Source of the DNA: Scatophagus argus
Lineage: Eukaryota > Chordata > Actinopteri > Scatophagidae
DNA length: 64,000 nucleotides
Direction of reading: 5' to 3'
NCBI RefSeq assembly: GCF_020382885.2
Contig: NC_058506.1
Coordinates: forward strand, 19,198,318-19,262,317
Positions within the stretch are counted from its first letter, which is position 1; each line of letters starts with the position of its first letter. A program made the translations under genes and the position numbers. Shown here piece after piece: positions 38,401 through 48,112 of this stretch. Under the pieces are notes generated by a model. That model searched no databases and was not told where the DNA came from. It saw only the letters and a program-made list of their open reading frames with translations.

Positions 38401-39859
38401 CTCATACTCATACACACACACACACACACACACAAGAATTTAAGATGGAAACCCTTAATCTGCACCCTGCCTACGTCAGTTCTCGTGATATTTCTGGGAA
38501 TAATGCAGTGAGATATTTTTTTTTTGTTACACAGTTTTCAGTACGGAAAGGAAGAGGGAGAGCGAAGGGGAAGCAGGAGGAGGAGGAGGAGGAGGAGGGG
38601 GTGGCTCCGACGAAAAATTAATAATAAAATGTCTCCTGCTTCGGATAATAAATAAATAAATAAATAAGAATCTAAACACACAGTCTACAGTATTGACCTT
38701 GGTTATATCCTGTTATTGAAAAAGCTTATAAGTTAACCACTGGAGAGAGAGAGAAAACCTTGCAATGCTGCAATAAATTAATATTTAAACAGAGATATTA
38801 TAAAAACACACAAACGCCAGTGGAATATTAAATATGTCCCGCGCCACACATGAAGGACTGCTGTAAAAATAAATGAGTTCGTTCGCTTTTTTATTTCGAC
38901 TACAATGCCCTAGCTGTGTGTCCTTTGGATGTTTCCTGGCTTGTTTTTTTATTTATTTTATTTTATTTTTTTTTTAGGCAGGACTAATCCTCGTTATTTC
39001 AAGTACAAAAACTCCACATTTCCTCCTTCACACACACACACACACACACACAATATTAACATTCCTCCTTAAACTGTGGCAATTACGCCGGAGACAAAAT
39101 GTCGGGAGGGATTTGATAATAATATCAATATGCTTCCTATTATAACCAACACTACTGCTGCTCCACCTAGTCTCTGTCGAAAAATATTTCAATCTTTAAT
39201 ATCACGTCGGTGTGGAAATTAATTTTCAGAGTCTGCGTTCAAAAATGAAAAAAAAATGTCGATGCAACGAGTCGCTGCTAGCTAGTTTTGGTTGAAAAGG
39301 CTGACTAGCTTAAAAGTTTCCTGATATTTTCAGCCTGGCAAACGGACAGAAATTTTAATTTTATTTAGCTAATGTGTTGTTAGTGTGGGTGGGGGTTGGT
39401 AGCCAAAGGAGAAGCTGAGACTGCCGACACGACACACAAAGAAATTAATCATTAACACGGCGAAAATATCAGAAATATTAAACTGGAATTTAACGACTGA
39501 GTCTCCGATATCAAACGAGGCGACAACTCGGTGTCACCGCCGACTGTTTGCCCTTAAAAATACAAATATCAGCGGTTTATTTTCCACCTCTGGAGGAAAA
39601 AAAAAGTTGAGCCTGGTTGAATAAAGTTGTAATTGCAGTCAGAGCAACTCTCGGTGCTTGGTTGATATGAGAAAACAATCAATACGACACAGTCAAACTA
39701 AATGAAATAAAACGAGAAATTTGGACTCAATTTACAGCCACACACGGTTAAAATATTCCCCCACATCAACAGGTCAGAAAACCCGACGGGTCAAAGTGAC
39801 AGAAATCGACATTTATTTGGAAATTATATCGGCTTTACCTGTATTGCATTGTGCTCCAT
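13168..39859 (-). CDS. arid6: ARID5-family AT-rich interaction domain regulator (arid6-like), complete, 12 coding exons
   Basis: Predicted nuclear DNA-binding regulator of 922 residues. Coding exons, 5' to 3': 39859-39839, 28030-27878, 25442-25335, 21171-20964, 20137-19907, 19309-19203, 17667-17520, 16581-16529, 15829-15732, 15638-15452, 15168-14962, 14415-13168. All junctions are GT-AG and phases agree. Residues about 8-130 match the BAH-like N-terminus of ARID5B (PEDTPKGR, DEVLAVS); 164-240 carry GIKVLSYPQYCRFR and YCRDTFSHPTL, also ARID5B-like. An AT-hook (RGRPRKRRGR) lies at 248-257. The ARID domain is about 295-386 and ends in the ARID5 hallmark GSTSAATCTRRHYER. More AT-hook or basic motifs lie at 407-423 and 450-457 (RGRGRPPG). 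The tail has LPLNLS (728-733), PADLS (803-807) and three SUMO-consensus sites. It starts MEHNAIQ, like ARID5B MEPNSLQ. The ARID core diverges from both ARID5A and ARID5B, and the neighbours are hk3-like and uimc1, so I favour arid6; an arid5b duplicate is the alternative. Family and structure are sure; the symbol is inferred. Confidence 0.88.
14777..14797 (+). promoter_or_regulatory. CTCF-like motif in arid6 intron 11
   Basis: CCAGCAGGGGGAGCCC closely follows the CTCF core CCASYAGRKGGCRS. Similar words lie near 11.68 kb (reverse) and 43.61 kb. Motif only; occupancy unknown. Confidence 0.25.
14962..15168 (-). CDS. arid6: arid6 coding exon 11 (canonical AT-hook)
   Basis: Residues 439-507: VVKRGRGRPPGTRNKATLIA, a textbook AT-hook core, then an Ala/Gln/Lys-rich helix-prone stretch. 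Phase 0 at both ends; donor GTAACC. Confidence 0.9.
15452..15638 (-). CDS. arid6: arid6 coding exon 10 (ARID end, basic motifs, poly-Pro)
   Basis: Begins LMLPYEEHLRAGG at the ARID C-terminus, then RGRKP and RGRKPGPKKK. It ends in a run of eight prolines coded by a CCT/CCTCCT-type repeat next to the GTAAGT donor. Confidence 0.92.
15732..15829 (-). CDS. arid6: arid6 coding exon 9 (ARID domain, core)
   Basis: Encodes VTLDRLWKVVYNELGGCPG and STSAATCTRRHYER, the most diagnostic ARID5-family segment. The intron to exon 10 is only 93 bases. Confidence 0.95.
16529..16581 (-). CDS. arid6: arid6 coding exon 8 (ARID domain, middle)
   Basis: A 53-base exon encoding DLFLMYSVVKRLGGYKK, the central ARID helix (compare ARID5B NLWTMFQAAQKLGGYE). 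Donor GTGAGT. Confidence 0.92.
17520..17667 (-). CDS. arid6: arid6 coding exon 7 (ARID domain, start)
   Basis: Residues 277-325 carry the first ARID helices: PEEQLFLDQLFAFMDRHGSP and KVPNLGFKK. The last base (A) joins TT of exon 8 to make Ile, as in ARID5B GFKQI. Confidence 0.92.
17978..18271 (-). mobile_element. 5'-truncated SINE of the same family, in arid6 intron 6
   Basis: Reverse-complement copy of the SINE body and GGAT tail. It stops at GGGCCC, the point where the tRNA-like head begins in the 5.4-kb copy, so the head is absent. It retains the segment (CAGCTGGGATAGGCTCCAGC and following) that is deleted in the other copy. No clear target-site duplication. Confidence 0.88.
18480..18690. 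repeat. dispersed 'GTTAGCATGCTAA' repeat, copy 2
   Basis: GTTAGCATGCTAACATTTGT, CACAGCTGAGGCTGATGGGA and GTTGTTGAGATATTTCAG, in arid6 intron 6 shortly downstream of the truncated SINE. Confidence 0.6.
19203..19309 (-). CDS. arid6: arid6 coding exon 6 (AT-hook)
   Basis: Residues 241-276 contain RGRPRKRRGRDG, an AT-hook-like minor-groove binding motif located where ARID5B has GRPRKKK. Donor GTTTGT, weaker than consensus. Confidence 0.88.
19907..20137 (-). CDS. arid6: arid6 coding exon 5
   Basis: Residues 164-240, including GIKVLSYPQYCRFRSLQRRI and LMYCRDTFSHPTL, the block conserved with ARID5B between the BAH-like and ARID regions. Donor GTAAGT; begins with two bases of a split Asn codon. Confidence 0.9.
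20687..20712. repeat. short tandem repeat CTGCTCCACT
   Basis: Nearly three copies of a 10-base unit in arid6 intron 4. Confidence 0.75.
20964..21171 (-). CDS. arid6: arid6 coding exon 4
   Basis: Encodes residues 95-163, DEVLAVSRKMVVRVEDLVRW and a variable Ser/Asn-rich stretch. The donor is read as A|GTGAGA, because only this leaves the one spare base needed by the next exon. Confidence 0.85.
23780..23960. repeat. dispersed repeat B, copy 2 (arid6 intron 3)
   Basis: TATGAAGCTACAGCCATTAG, CTTGTTAGCTTAGCTTAGCA and CCTGGAAACAAATTAACCTG, related to 11.44-11.52 kb. Confidence 0.5.
24960..25140. repeat. dispersed repeat fragment in arid6 intron 3
   Basis: GACCACCAAAGTCTAATCAG, TTTGAGTCCAAGTGGAGGTT and AATTTGAAGAAATTCCCTCC are a recurrent teleost repeat sequence by memory. 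Lies just upstream of exon 3 in genome coordinates. Confidence 0.45.
25335..25442 (-). CDS. arid6: arid6 coding exon 3 (BAH-like region, second part)
   Basis: Encodes residues 59-94: VTLLWEDQTRHHLL, then LYFLPEDTPKGRTREHGE. It matches ARID5B LLWEERTSRQLL and LYFLPEDTPQGR. The donor is GTGGGT; phase 0 at both ends. Confidence 0.9.
27878..28030 (-). CDS. arid6: arid6 coding exon 2 (BAH-like region, first part)
   Basis: The acceptor ATCAG is followed by WLGAPSCQRGSYAFYK and LGEFYFIRCGPQDPVCIAE, close to ARID5B WVGSPCG...FFFVRCTPKDPICIAE. Phase 0 at both ends; encodes residues 8-58. Confidence 0.9.
28715..28880. repeat. dispersed 'TGGCGCTAG...CATGGCAATC' repeat
   Basis: TGTGGCGCTAGC, CTCCTCTGGGAACTATAGAC and TTCATGGCAATCAGTCAACT. 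Its layout matches the element that carries the hairpin at 62.5 kb. Confidence 0.5.
33825..34045. repeat. dispersed repeat A, copy 2
   Basis: Includes TCTGGGCTACCGTAGAAACA and CATGGTGGACTCCTCTGTC, ending ATATTCCATTTCTGC. Same family as 110-310, with a further fragment at 42875-42900. Confidence 0.6.
38374..38432. repeat. (CA)n microsatellite, arid6 intron 1
   Basis: CA runs interrupted by TCATA/CTCATA units. Confidence 0.9.
39839..39859 (-). CDS. arid6: arid6 coding exon 1 (MEHNAIQ)
   Basis: Only seven codons, followed by the donor GTAAAG. The peptide MEHNAIQ and the phase-0 junction before a Trp codon mirror ARID5B, whose protein begins MEPNSLQ-W. This decides the start. A CpG-rich leader and promoter lie immediately upstream. 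Confidence 0.82.
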
Positions 39860-39861
39860 TG

Positions 39862-40200
39862 CAGTCCTGCATTCCCTCTCTGAGGCCCCTCTCCGGTTAC
39901 ACCGCCGGGACTCGCCGACACACAAACAAACGCACCAGCGAGAAAAAAAGGCTGCTTTTTTTGTGGAAATGGGACAGGATCTAGGTGTGGCCAAAGTTTG
40001 CCACACAGAGTACAACTTAATAGTGAAACGGTTGAAGCATCTTTAGCTTCAGTAGTGTGACGTACTTCCGACTAACACGGACTATGTGGGCGGGGTTTAG
40101 ATACCAGAGGGTTTTAAATCAAATCTCTCAAATATCCTTAAATTACGAAAAAAGTGGCCGAGGTTTGGCGCATATAGCTGTGAAGACACGTGGGGCTGGG
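39862..40200 (-). promoter_or_regulatory. arid6 promoter / 5' leader region
   Basis: Upstream of the arid6 ATG the sequence turns CpG-rich. Visible elements are a GC box GGGCGGGG at 40088-40095, a CRE-like TGACGTA at 40058-40064 and an adjoining ETS-type core ACTTCCG (CGGAAGT on the minus strand) at 40064-40070. The transcription start itself cannot be read from sequence. Confidence 0.5.
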
Positions 40201-42480
40201 CTTTTACTTGACTCTTTTGTGAAACATTTGGGTTAACGTGATGTATTTTTAACAACAGCTACACTGAAAACAAATCAGTTTTATCATGGAAGTATGTATA
40301 TACTACTGTTTTGTACCCAAGAGTCTTAACTGTATAAGACTCATATTTAAATTTCATTCAAAAGATTTTACATTCATAAATATCAATTCAGCCCTAAATC
40401 AATTTTCTTGTTTGGTTTAGGTTAAATTGACTGGATCTGCTGTTCAAAACTTATCAGTTTAGACCGAGACAAACAGGAACCAGAGACTTTTCGGCATTTT
40501 TTTTTTCATATCAAAAGCTGATTTATTGATTGGCAAACTTGGTGTTAATGCAGGTTTCGTCCACCCACTGAATTTGAACTCTAGTTACAAGTAAGATACT
40601 GTTAATCAATTACCCCTTTCAGATCTCATAAAAGACTCTAGTCTAGTAAACATAAAGGACCTGTGGTGTCATTTATTTTGGTACTGCCCTTTTAGAGAAT
40701 TTTGAATATTTTTTGTATTATAGTAGGCCGAACAGTGACTCAAGCCACTTTGCTATAAATAGGCCTATAAATGTGTGTATTCCCATTTAATTTTTCTTCT
40801 TTCAGCAGTATCCCCAGTGTTGCTGAACGGAGACACGCAGTACTCTACCGGATATGCAAAAATCATAAAGGTTTATGTTAGGACCACTGCAGTTGCAGTT
40901 ATTTTAACTCATATTTCCTGATAAATCATGTTTCAGCCGTCATGTTTGGTAATACAGATGGCTCAAAATACTACAATACCCACAAGCCTCAGCCACTGCT
41001 GCCATGGAGAAGAATCCAGAAATCAGAGCAAATTCAAAACACACAAAACAGCTGCAATCAACTTTTCTACCAAATGTTTTTATGTGCGCAAGTTGCGCCT
41101 TCTGCTTTTTATCTAAGAACACAGTTGACTTAACTTGGCAAATGTTTTTATGCACATTTTCTATTCAAACTTCACAAAAAACAACCCCCTAACTCAGTAT
41201 ATTGCCATAAAGTTTTAACTCTTTGCTTGGCTGAGGTGGAAAAGTTAATTTATTGATTAAAGCAATTTTTTAATCAATAATAAAACATTTATTACTATTG
41301 TTATGTGCAGCTGTTGTTTGGTCAACTTAAGTTCGACCTTGTGCACGTTCTTGATATGCGTGCATGTTTTCTTTTCCCAATCTCTTTGTGCTACATTTGA
41401 GTGGACACCTGGCTACTGTCTGTGTTGAAAATGACTAAGACTTCTACTCCCAGAATGCTTGAAACAGATTCTGAACTGTGCAACATTAAACTCACCACCA
41501 CGCTGACCCCGACTGTTTTAGCCTTTGCAGACTATGTAATATATACATCAGTTTCCACCAAAATGCTAAATGGATAAACTAAATCTCAACCACATTTCTT
41601 GGAAATGTCAGGTAATGGCAGATGGCAGCTCTATTATTATTACTATTATTAATTATTATTATTATTATTATCATGTTCAGATTTACATCTCCAGTTGGAC
41701 CACGTTTAGTCTGCACAGCTTGGGTTAAAAATACTGTAGAGACCCACATCTGCCTTTAATGACAGCAACCACATACCAAGTCTAAATATATGCAGTCTCA
41801 TTTTTAGCTGCCATGTTCACCTACAGTCATCAAACACTGAAAGCACACAGGTTATATACACAATATTCCTCCATCCCTGGAATGGAGCCTTAACTTATGA
41901 TATTCAAATGGGACAAGACCTTGTGGAATATAAAGGCTGAATGTTCATAAATAATCAGACCTGTAACCATGACAACAAAAGGTTTAAATGAAATATGAGG
42001 TGGCGGAAGAAGTATTCGACACTATACATATAGTACAGGCTGTGATATAGGAAGTAATGACCTAACCAAAAGTATTTGATTTTGGGAAAAATTCTTATTT
42101 CATTGCATGTATTTGAAGGCTGAAATGATTTTAGAGATTCAGAGTTTTGCATATAAAACGCTGAAGTCCTCCTCAGAAAATGAAAAGGAATGTTGCTACT
42201 GCAGTACCTACTGTACTGTATTAAAATACTGTGTACCCATTAAAACATTAATAATTTACTGCTCTGAAAAGCACCAAGCCTCAGAATCAGTGCCTTTTAT
42301 TGCTCATTACTCATTTCTGCTGACTTTTTCCTCAAAGACAACTTCCTGTTGTTTCCAAACTGACTGACACAAACAGGCAACAACTATGTCTGCATTTTTA
42401 TGCTGACGCTGTATAGGCAGACCTATTTCTTCAAAGGTTTAGAAGCATCAAGCACATTTCTCATGTCTTTATGTCTAAAT

Positions 42481-42640
42481 CAGTGGTTCTCAACCTGGGA
42501 CCCCCCTGAGGACTTTAGAAATGATGAAAGAGAATTCATCTGCGAATGGAAAGTGACTCTTCTATTGAACTGCTTGAGTTATAGATATGAAACCTGTTAT
42601 GTGGGGTCACAAACAGAAATTTCTTTGTGTTAAAGTGTCA
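42481..42640. mobile_element. hAT-type element fragment
   Basis: CAGTGGTTCTCAACC at 42481-42495 is the terminal inverted repeat typical of hAT-Charlie-like DNA transposons; GTGGGGTCACAAACAG follows at about 42600. No transposase frame or second terminus was found. Confidence 0.4.
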
Positions 42641-42869
42641 TGAGGCTGTGTATTTGTAGACAGAACTGTCAGAAATTACAGGCATAGTTTAATTTAAAGC
42701 AAGCCAGAGAACTGATGCGTTCCCTTGTGCTGACTCTCCATACATAAACTTGTGAAATGAGAACAAATGAGTTAAAATGTGGGAACAAATGTTATCTGGT
42801 GCACACAACAGCATTTTTAAAGCACACAGTGTGGTAAAAGGTGCCGTTGATATAGTTTCTTTCCTCTCT

Positions 42870-42905
42870 ATGACCACTCTGGGCTACCGTAGAAACACAT
42901 AAAAG
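42870..42905. repeat. dispersed repeat A, fragment
   Basis: CTCTGGGCTACCGTAGAAAC, same core as the 33.9-kb copy. Confidence 0.5.
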
Positions 42906-43274
42906 CTTCATTGATCAAACTAAAATATTGATTTAGTGCCTCAAAACAACAGAAATGTTAAAGGCAGTGCAAGAAATCGGATCCTTCGATGTTTTAGGTT
43001 TGATAAGAAGAAGGCGGCAAAGAGCTCGCAAACGAAATTGGGGAAATTCCAACTTTTATATAGATGTAGCATCTTGTTAGCTAACAAGCTAGTCACCAAT
43101 CCATCATCCACCAAGACTTGACTGCGCTGACTTCTGAGACGTTGCCTGTGGAAGGTCGATACTAAAAGCTACAATATGTGATTTCACTGTCAAACCATAA
43201 ATGATAAATTTATTTGGTCTAATTAACAATACATCCCGCATTAAAAGTACCTCAAAATTTAACTGAAGCCCTTG

Positions 43275-43315
43275 AGTAAATGTATTTATTTGCAAAGCAA
43301 ATAAATACATTTACT
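43275..43315. repeat. perfect 41-bp palindrome
   Basis: 19-base arms (43275-43293 and 43297-43315) pair perfectly around AAA. The arm is AT-rich and contains TGTATTTATTTGC. Confidence 0.9.
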
Positions 43316-44505
43316 GTCTGTCCGTCTGCTCTTTTGCTTTGCCCTGTAAGGGTTAAATTTTCAGGCTTCTGCCTGATACTGCAGAATAAATTATACAAAT
43401 ATTAAAATACCTGTTCATGATCAGTGCACACAGCATTACAGACTGTTAAACCGAGACTTTATGATGCAAATATCAGGCTTCAAATGAATTATAAGCCTCT
43501 CAGCTGACGTGATCAACAGCTCGGTTGGCTGGTTTTGTGGAGAAACGTGAACTCACACGGGACTCGTGTATCCTGGAGTGAGAACATACACACTGCTGTT
43601 ACCAGTTGTCTCCAGTAGGGGGAGGAAGCACGTGTCTCTTTCAACCCCCTCCACCCCCCTCACCCCATGAGGCTACAGAATGACACTCATGTAGAGGCAG
43701 GCCTCAACCCAAACGCACACATCAGTCTTTGAAACTGAGCTGCCTTTATTCCAGTCTCATGTTCTTTTTCTTCTGCTTTGTTTCACACATTAAATGTGTT
43801 TTGATTTTGTGAAATCTCAAGGTCAAAATCAACAGAGTACTCAGTAAAAGGATGAATAACACACTCTAAAAACACACACACAGTTCACACAGATAAACGT
43901 CCTGATTCAAAAGTGCGAAGCAAAAGTTCAAAAAGTATAAGGCTCCCTCCACAACATTATGATATTCTGTTTTTATCAAATGAACACATGTGAGAGCATT
44001 TTAATGTTGTAGTTCATCAGTTAGATTCTGTATATGGATCAATCAGTGAGGTATTGACTACTGGATGACATCATGGAAGAATATCAGGCTCGACTTTAAC
44101 GTCCAAATGCTGTAGCTGATAGAAAACAATGATTTTACAGCTGATGTTTTTAAGTCTAAAATCCTCTGGCAGGGGCCTACTAATGAGTCCTGAATCTCTG
44201 CTTGTCACTGAAGGGGCCCCTGTTGTCATCTCCTTTTAAAACCTGGAAGTGGAAGGAGACAACATTTTTTTTTGCTTAAACTTGTCATTATCAAATAAAT
44301 ATTGACTGCGCAGTGAAAAGTGACGCCATCTGGGTTTGTAACTGGTGCCTTATAAGTTTCACTATCATTATGTTGTTCTGTCTGCCACTGGACAGGATTT
44401 TTTTTAGTAAAAATTACGCTTTGATTCGCAGCACAAAGGAGGCACATCTCACAGTTTTTTTTTTGCTTTGGACAGTAGCCAAGCTGCTAATGGTAGCCGT
44501 GTTGT

Positions 44506-44600
44506 GTTGCTAATGCTGACTAATGCGAGCAGCCAGAAAACAAACCAGGACCTGCAGGAGAGACAGAAATTTGTTTGTTTTGGCTGCTAGCATTAGCAAC
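44506..44600. repeat. interrupted inverted repeat
   Basis: GTTGCTAATGCT ... AGCAGCCAGAAAACAAA on the left is answered by TTTGTTTTGGCTGCTAGCAT TAGCAAC on the right. The left arm has about 10 extra bases and the intervening loop is about 30 bases. Confidence 0.6.
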
Positions 44601-44639
44601 ATTCCGCTAACAATAACACCACAAGGAAATGCTGTTTCA

Positions 44640-44785
44640 TGACTGATGGTATTTGTTGTAATTATTTTTATGGCATAATCTGATTTAATATCTTATATTT
44701 TGGATTTTATTTATGTATATTATTTGTTTTTCCTGTAAAGCATTTTCTTTTGAAAGGTTCCAAATAAATAGTAATTATCATTGTG
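44640..44785. repeat. dispersed repeat ending '...AAATAAATAGTAATTATCATT'
   Basis: TGTAAAGCATTTTCTTTTGA AAGGTTCCAAATAAATAG is a degenerate form of a common fish repeat tail; no coding content. Confidence 0.4.
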
Positions 44786-47575
44786 GGGTTTTTTTTTTTT
44801 TTATGTAAGATATATGGTAACTGTAAATGACAAATAAATTTAGAGAACAGTAGAAACAGAATAAAAAAGTACAACTCCCCCCTGAAATGGGTTGGGGCAG
44901 AAATACAGCTATGGTGAAATGGAAATATTCAGGTACAAGTACTTTAAATCTGTACTTGGTTACGTTCCACCACAGCCTGACATTACATTTGTACACAACT
45001 AATTGGCAGCATATCATCACCATCGTGATTTCATCTTTTAAACGCTGCATCGCACGTGTGCTGACGGTGCAGCTTCGGCTGCAGTGCTACAGCACAGAGC
45101 AGCTGGAGAGCCTCTTTTACCTTCAAACCCAAATCAGAGCAGGCTGCAGCAGACTGTCTGCAGGAACACAACGGGCTTCACGCCGCAGCTCTACTTTGTC
45201 CTCTGTGTGTCACCGAGAGCTGCAGCAGCACAGCACAGCTTCACTGCTGAGCTGATTCTGCAGTGAAGCTCGCTGACGGTGAAATAAAACAAATGGCCAA
45301 ACCGACTGTACTGGCACAGATGATCAGGCCGGGAAACACCATGAAACACATTGTGAGATGTCAGCAGTACCACAAGTTTAGTCAGATCTCGACTTGATGG
45401 AGAAAGTATTCTGATTCTAAAGTAAAAGTCCTGCATTGAAAATAAATATGTAAGTGTGAAAGTGACATCTTCCCAATGTTTTTTTCTGACCAACAGTCCA
45501 AACCTCAACAATATTAAAAATACATCCAAATAATTCAGATCATTCGGAGGAAAGGTAGCAAATCATCATGTGTAGTAGTTGAAGTAGTTATCACTACTGA
45601 CGAACAGCACATTGGGTTAGAAAAATGTCCATTTATTTCCAGTTTGAAACCAAAACACCAAAAGAATTTTAGCGCCTTGTGAAAAACCGTTTTAAGAAGA
45701 ATAAAACAACCCTGTGATTGATTGCAAGTAAGAAGAAAAAAACATTTTTTTCCATTAAATTGTTCTTGTCTCTGTCAGTCTCCACCTCTGATACAGTAGG
45801 GAGTTTTTTTGGATGACTGAAACGGTCAAAGCTTGTAGAAACAAGCAGCAAACTGTAATTAAAGCTGCAATGTTGCATCAACACTTCTGGGACCTTGGAT
45901 GGAACAGCGATGGGAAGCAACAAGACTATAAAAACAGCTTGTTTTCTTCATTACGGCCCAGAAAACAATACCTGTGACAGGAGAGAAGAAAGCCATATTT
46001 GCTATCAGCAGATCTTTGACAGTGATAGAACTAAAAAATGTATCATTCGGCCTGAGGGTGGCGCCAGAGGGAAGGTCACACTTCTACATAAAATCATGTC
46101 AGGCCCAAGTGATGGATTGTCTTCAGATCAGTCAAAAAAACAGCCTTCCCTTCACGGTGCGACCAGGAAAAAAGAGGGTAAAAACAAAAACCTCTTACAA
46201 TCTCTGTGTGTTTCCAGTGTTTATTCATTCCAACTGCCCTAACAAATAAATATCCAGCAACACATTTTACATGCAGCATGTGAACAAATAGGAATTGGAC
46301 GAGTACCACCTTCACGTCCTGCCATTCAAAGGTTGTGCCCTGTTGGATATTACAAACATGCTAACATTTAGCATGTTGGAAATGCTAACGCCAGCAAAAT
46401 ATTTCCCTGTGAACCAAAGTGTTGAGGTGACACACTGATGGACCAGCGACAACACGGCCAAAAAGAATAGCAGAAGTAGAAGATGACTGGTCAAAAGCTG
46501 CTTTTTGCGTAACAATATGTCCACACTCTGACATCAAACAACGAGTTTGCTGAGCAATTTGACAGGTCCATCATACACTTTAAAAGGGAACAAGAGGTGA
46601 TTAGAACTTTTAAAAATCTGAACTCGTCTTGTAAACAATAACCCCAACACTGTTCACCCTCAATGATAACTTAAGTTATTTAAGAAAATTTATTATTTGT
46701 TAATGAAGCGACTGCACTTCATCCCCCTGAGATCACCTGTGGACCTCGCACTGTGGATTGTCTTTTTCTTTGGTGTGTGGATGTCCTGGGAAACAACAGA
46801 CATGGTCTATTGGCAAGAGCCTGGCAGTACAATGCGTATCACAATACAGGGGTTACAATTCAGTGTACTGCAGTACTGCAAGGCAATATATTGTCTCGTA
46901 GGCCTGTGTGCTTTGTAATTCTTCCTTCTGTTTCAGTTGACATTGGCTGAGGACAGATTACAACACTGCCATCTAGCTGTGAGGGGTTTAAACACAACAC
47001 AAAAGGAACCCCTGCCACAAATCTTTGCATGTACACTGTTAAAGATTAATGCAGCGTCATCATACTGACACCCTCGTAAAGTAACAACAGTTATGTTCAC
47101 AGTGAGTACGGCTCACACATAAAATCCTGCATTTAGTCGGGCAAGAAACAAAAACACAATCTATCCAGTCGCAGTCACGATCCACAATATAAACTGTGAT
47201 TTGTTTTCTCAGTTTAAAAATGTCCAGTAGACTGCAGCCAGACTTGAAACAGCTGACATACTTCTCATTAAAACACAATATTTCATTTAAGATAATTTGC
47301 TAGTGAATCCCATAATTCACTTTGAGTCATTTACGCCATTCGGGAAACAGGCACATGAAGTCATTCATTAATTCATGTCACTCACAGGCGCACAAACAAA
47401 ACGTGGACCCACTCAAAGACAACAGATCCATCGTGCCAAGAGAGGTCAGAAACTCCACAGGAAACTACGTGTAACACCAAAAACAAGTTTGTAACAGGAA
47501 AAGGAAAAGGAAACAGGAGTTGTGTGCATGAGCGAAACTTAGCATAAAAATGAAAACTCTGCATCTCCTCTGCTC

Positions 47576-47786
47576 TTATTTATCTTCATCCTCCTCCTCC
47601 TCCTCCTCCTCCTCCTCTTCCTCGTCACCCTCGCTGTCCTCTAACAGTCGGGACTGGAGAGCCAGCCGCTGCGCCACAGCCGTTACCATGGCAGCACCCT
47701 TCCCGCTGCCATCCTCTGAGACGAGGAAAGTGATGTCACACTTGGGGGCGAGGAGGCGCACCGTCGCCTGGAGCTCCTCGCTGAAA
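47576..47786 (-). CDS. hk3: hk coding exon 10 (end, acidic tail)
   Basis: Begins [17 protein letters not shown], contains [20 protein letters not shown], and ends in EDSEGD, eleven Glu and DEDK before TAA. A minus-strand AATAAA at 46694-46689 is a candidate poly(A) signal. Confidence 0.95.
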
Positions 47787-48058
47787 CTACAGGGGGGGAG
47801 TAGAGGAGCGGGGAGATGGGGGGAGGAGCAAACAGAAGGAGAGAGCAGGTGAGGGAGAGAAGGATTGAATGGGAAAGGAAAACAAGAGGGAGAAAAGAAA
47901 GAAAAATAAATATTGACAAGCAGAACATATTGTACACCAAATCTCTTTCGGGTTTTACTGACGACGACAAAATGCAGTTTGGCTTCTCACCCAAAGTACT
48001 AAACGTGCAGAGTGAAGTGCATGCATTAATGTGGTCATATTTAAACAAACATTGAGGG

Positions 48059-48112
<54 letters not shown>

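Larger units (their letters stand above)
28031..39838 (-). other. arid6 intron 1 (11.8 kb)
   Basis: No coding exon was found. It holds repeat fragments (28.7 and 33.8-34.0 kb, and a LINE-tail-like fragment near 35.0 kb), a C-rich tract at 35.67-35.77 kb, AATATT/AATAC-rich DNA at 36.2-37.6 kb, CA repeats near 38.4 and 39.0 kb and a GGA repeat near 38.58 kb. A large first intron in this position is usual for regulatory DNA, but that is inference. Confidence 0.75.
40201..47575. other. intergenic region between hk 3' end and arid6 promoter
   Basis: About 7.4 kb with no supported gene. Probably includes the hk 3'UTR down to about 46.69 kb. Contains a hAT-type fragment at 42.48 kb, a dispersed repeat at 42.87 kb, a perfect palindrome at 43.29 kb, an inverted repeat at 44.5-44.6 kb and simple TTA repeats near 41.65 kb. 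Confidence 0.6.

Noticed and set aside
44887..45255. Plus-strand frame of 122 codons
   Set aside because: Starts within a 'GTACAAGTAC' type repeat fragment, has no recognised domain and no splice context.
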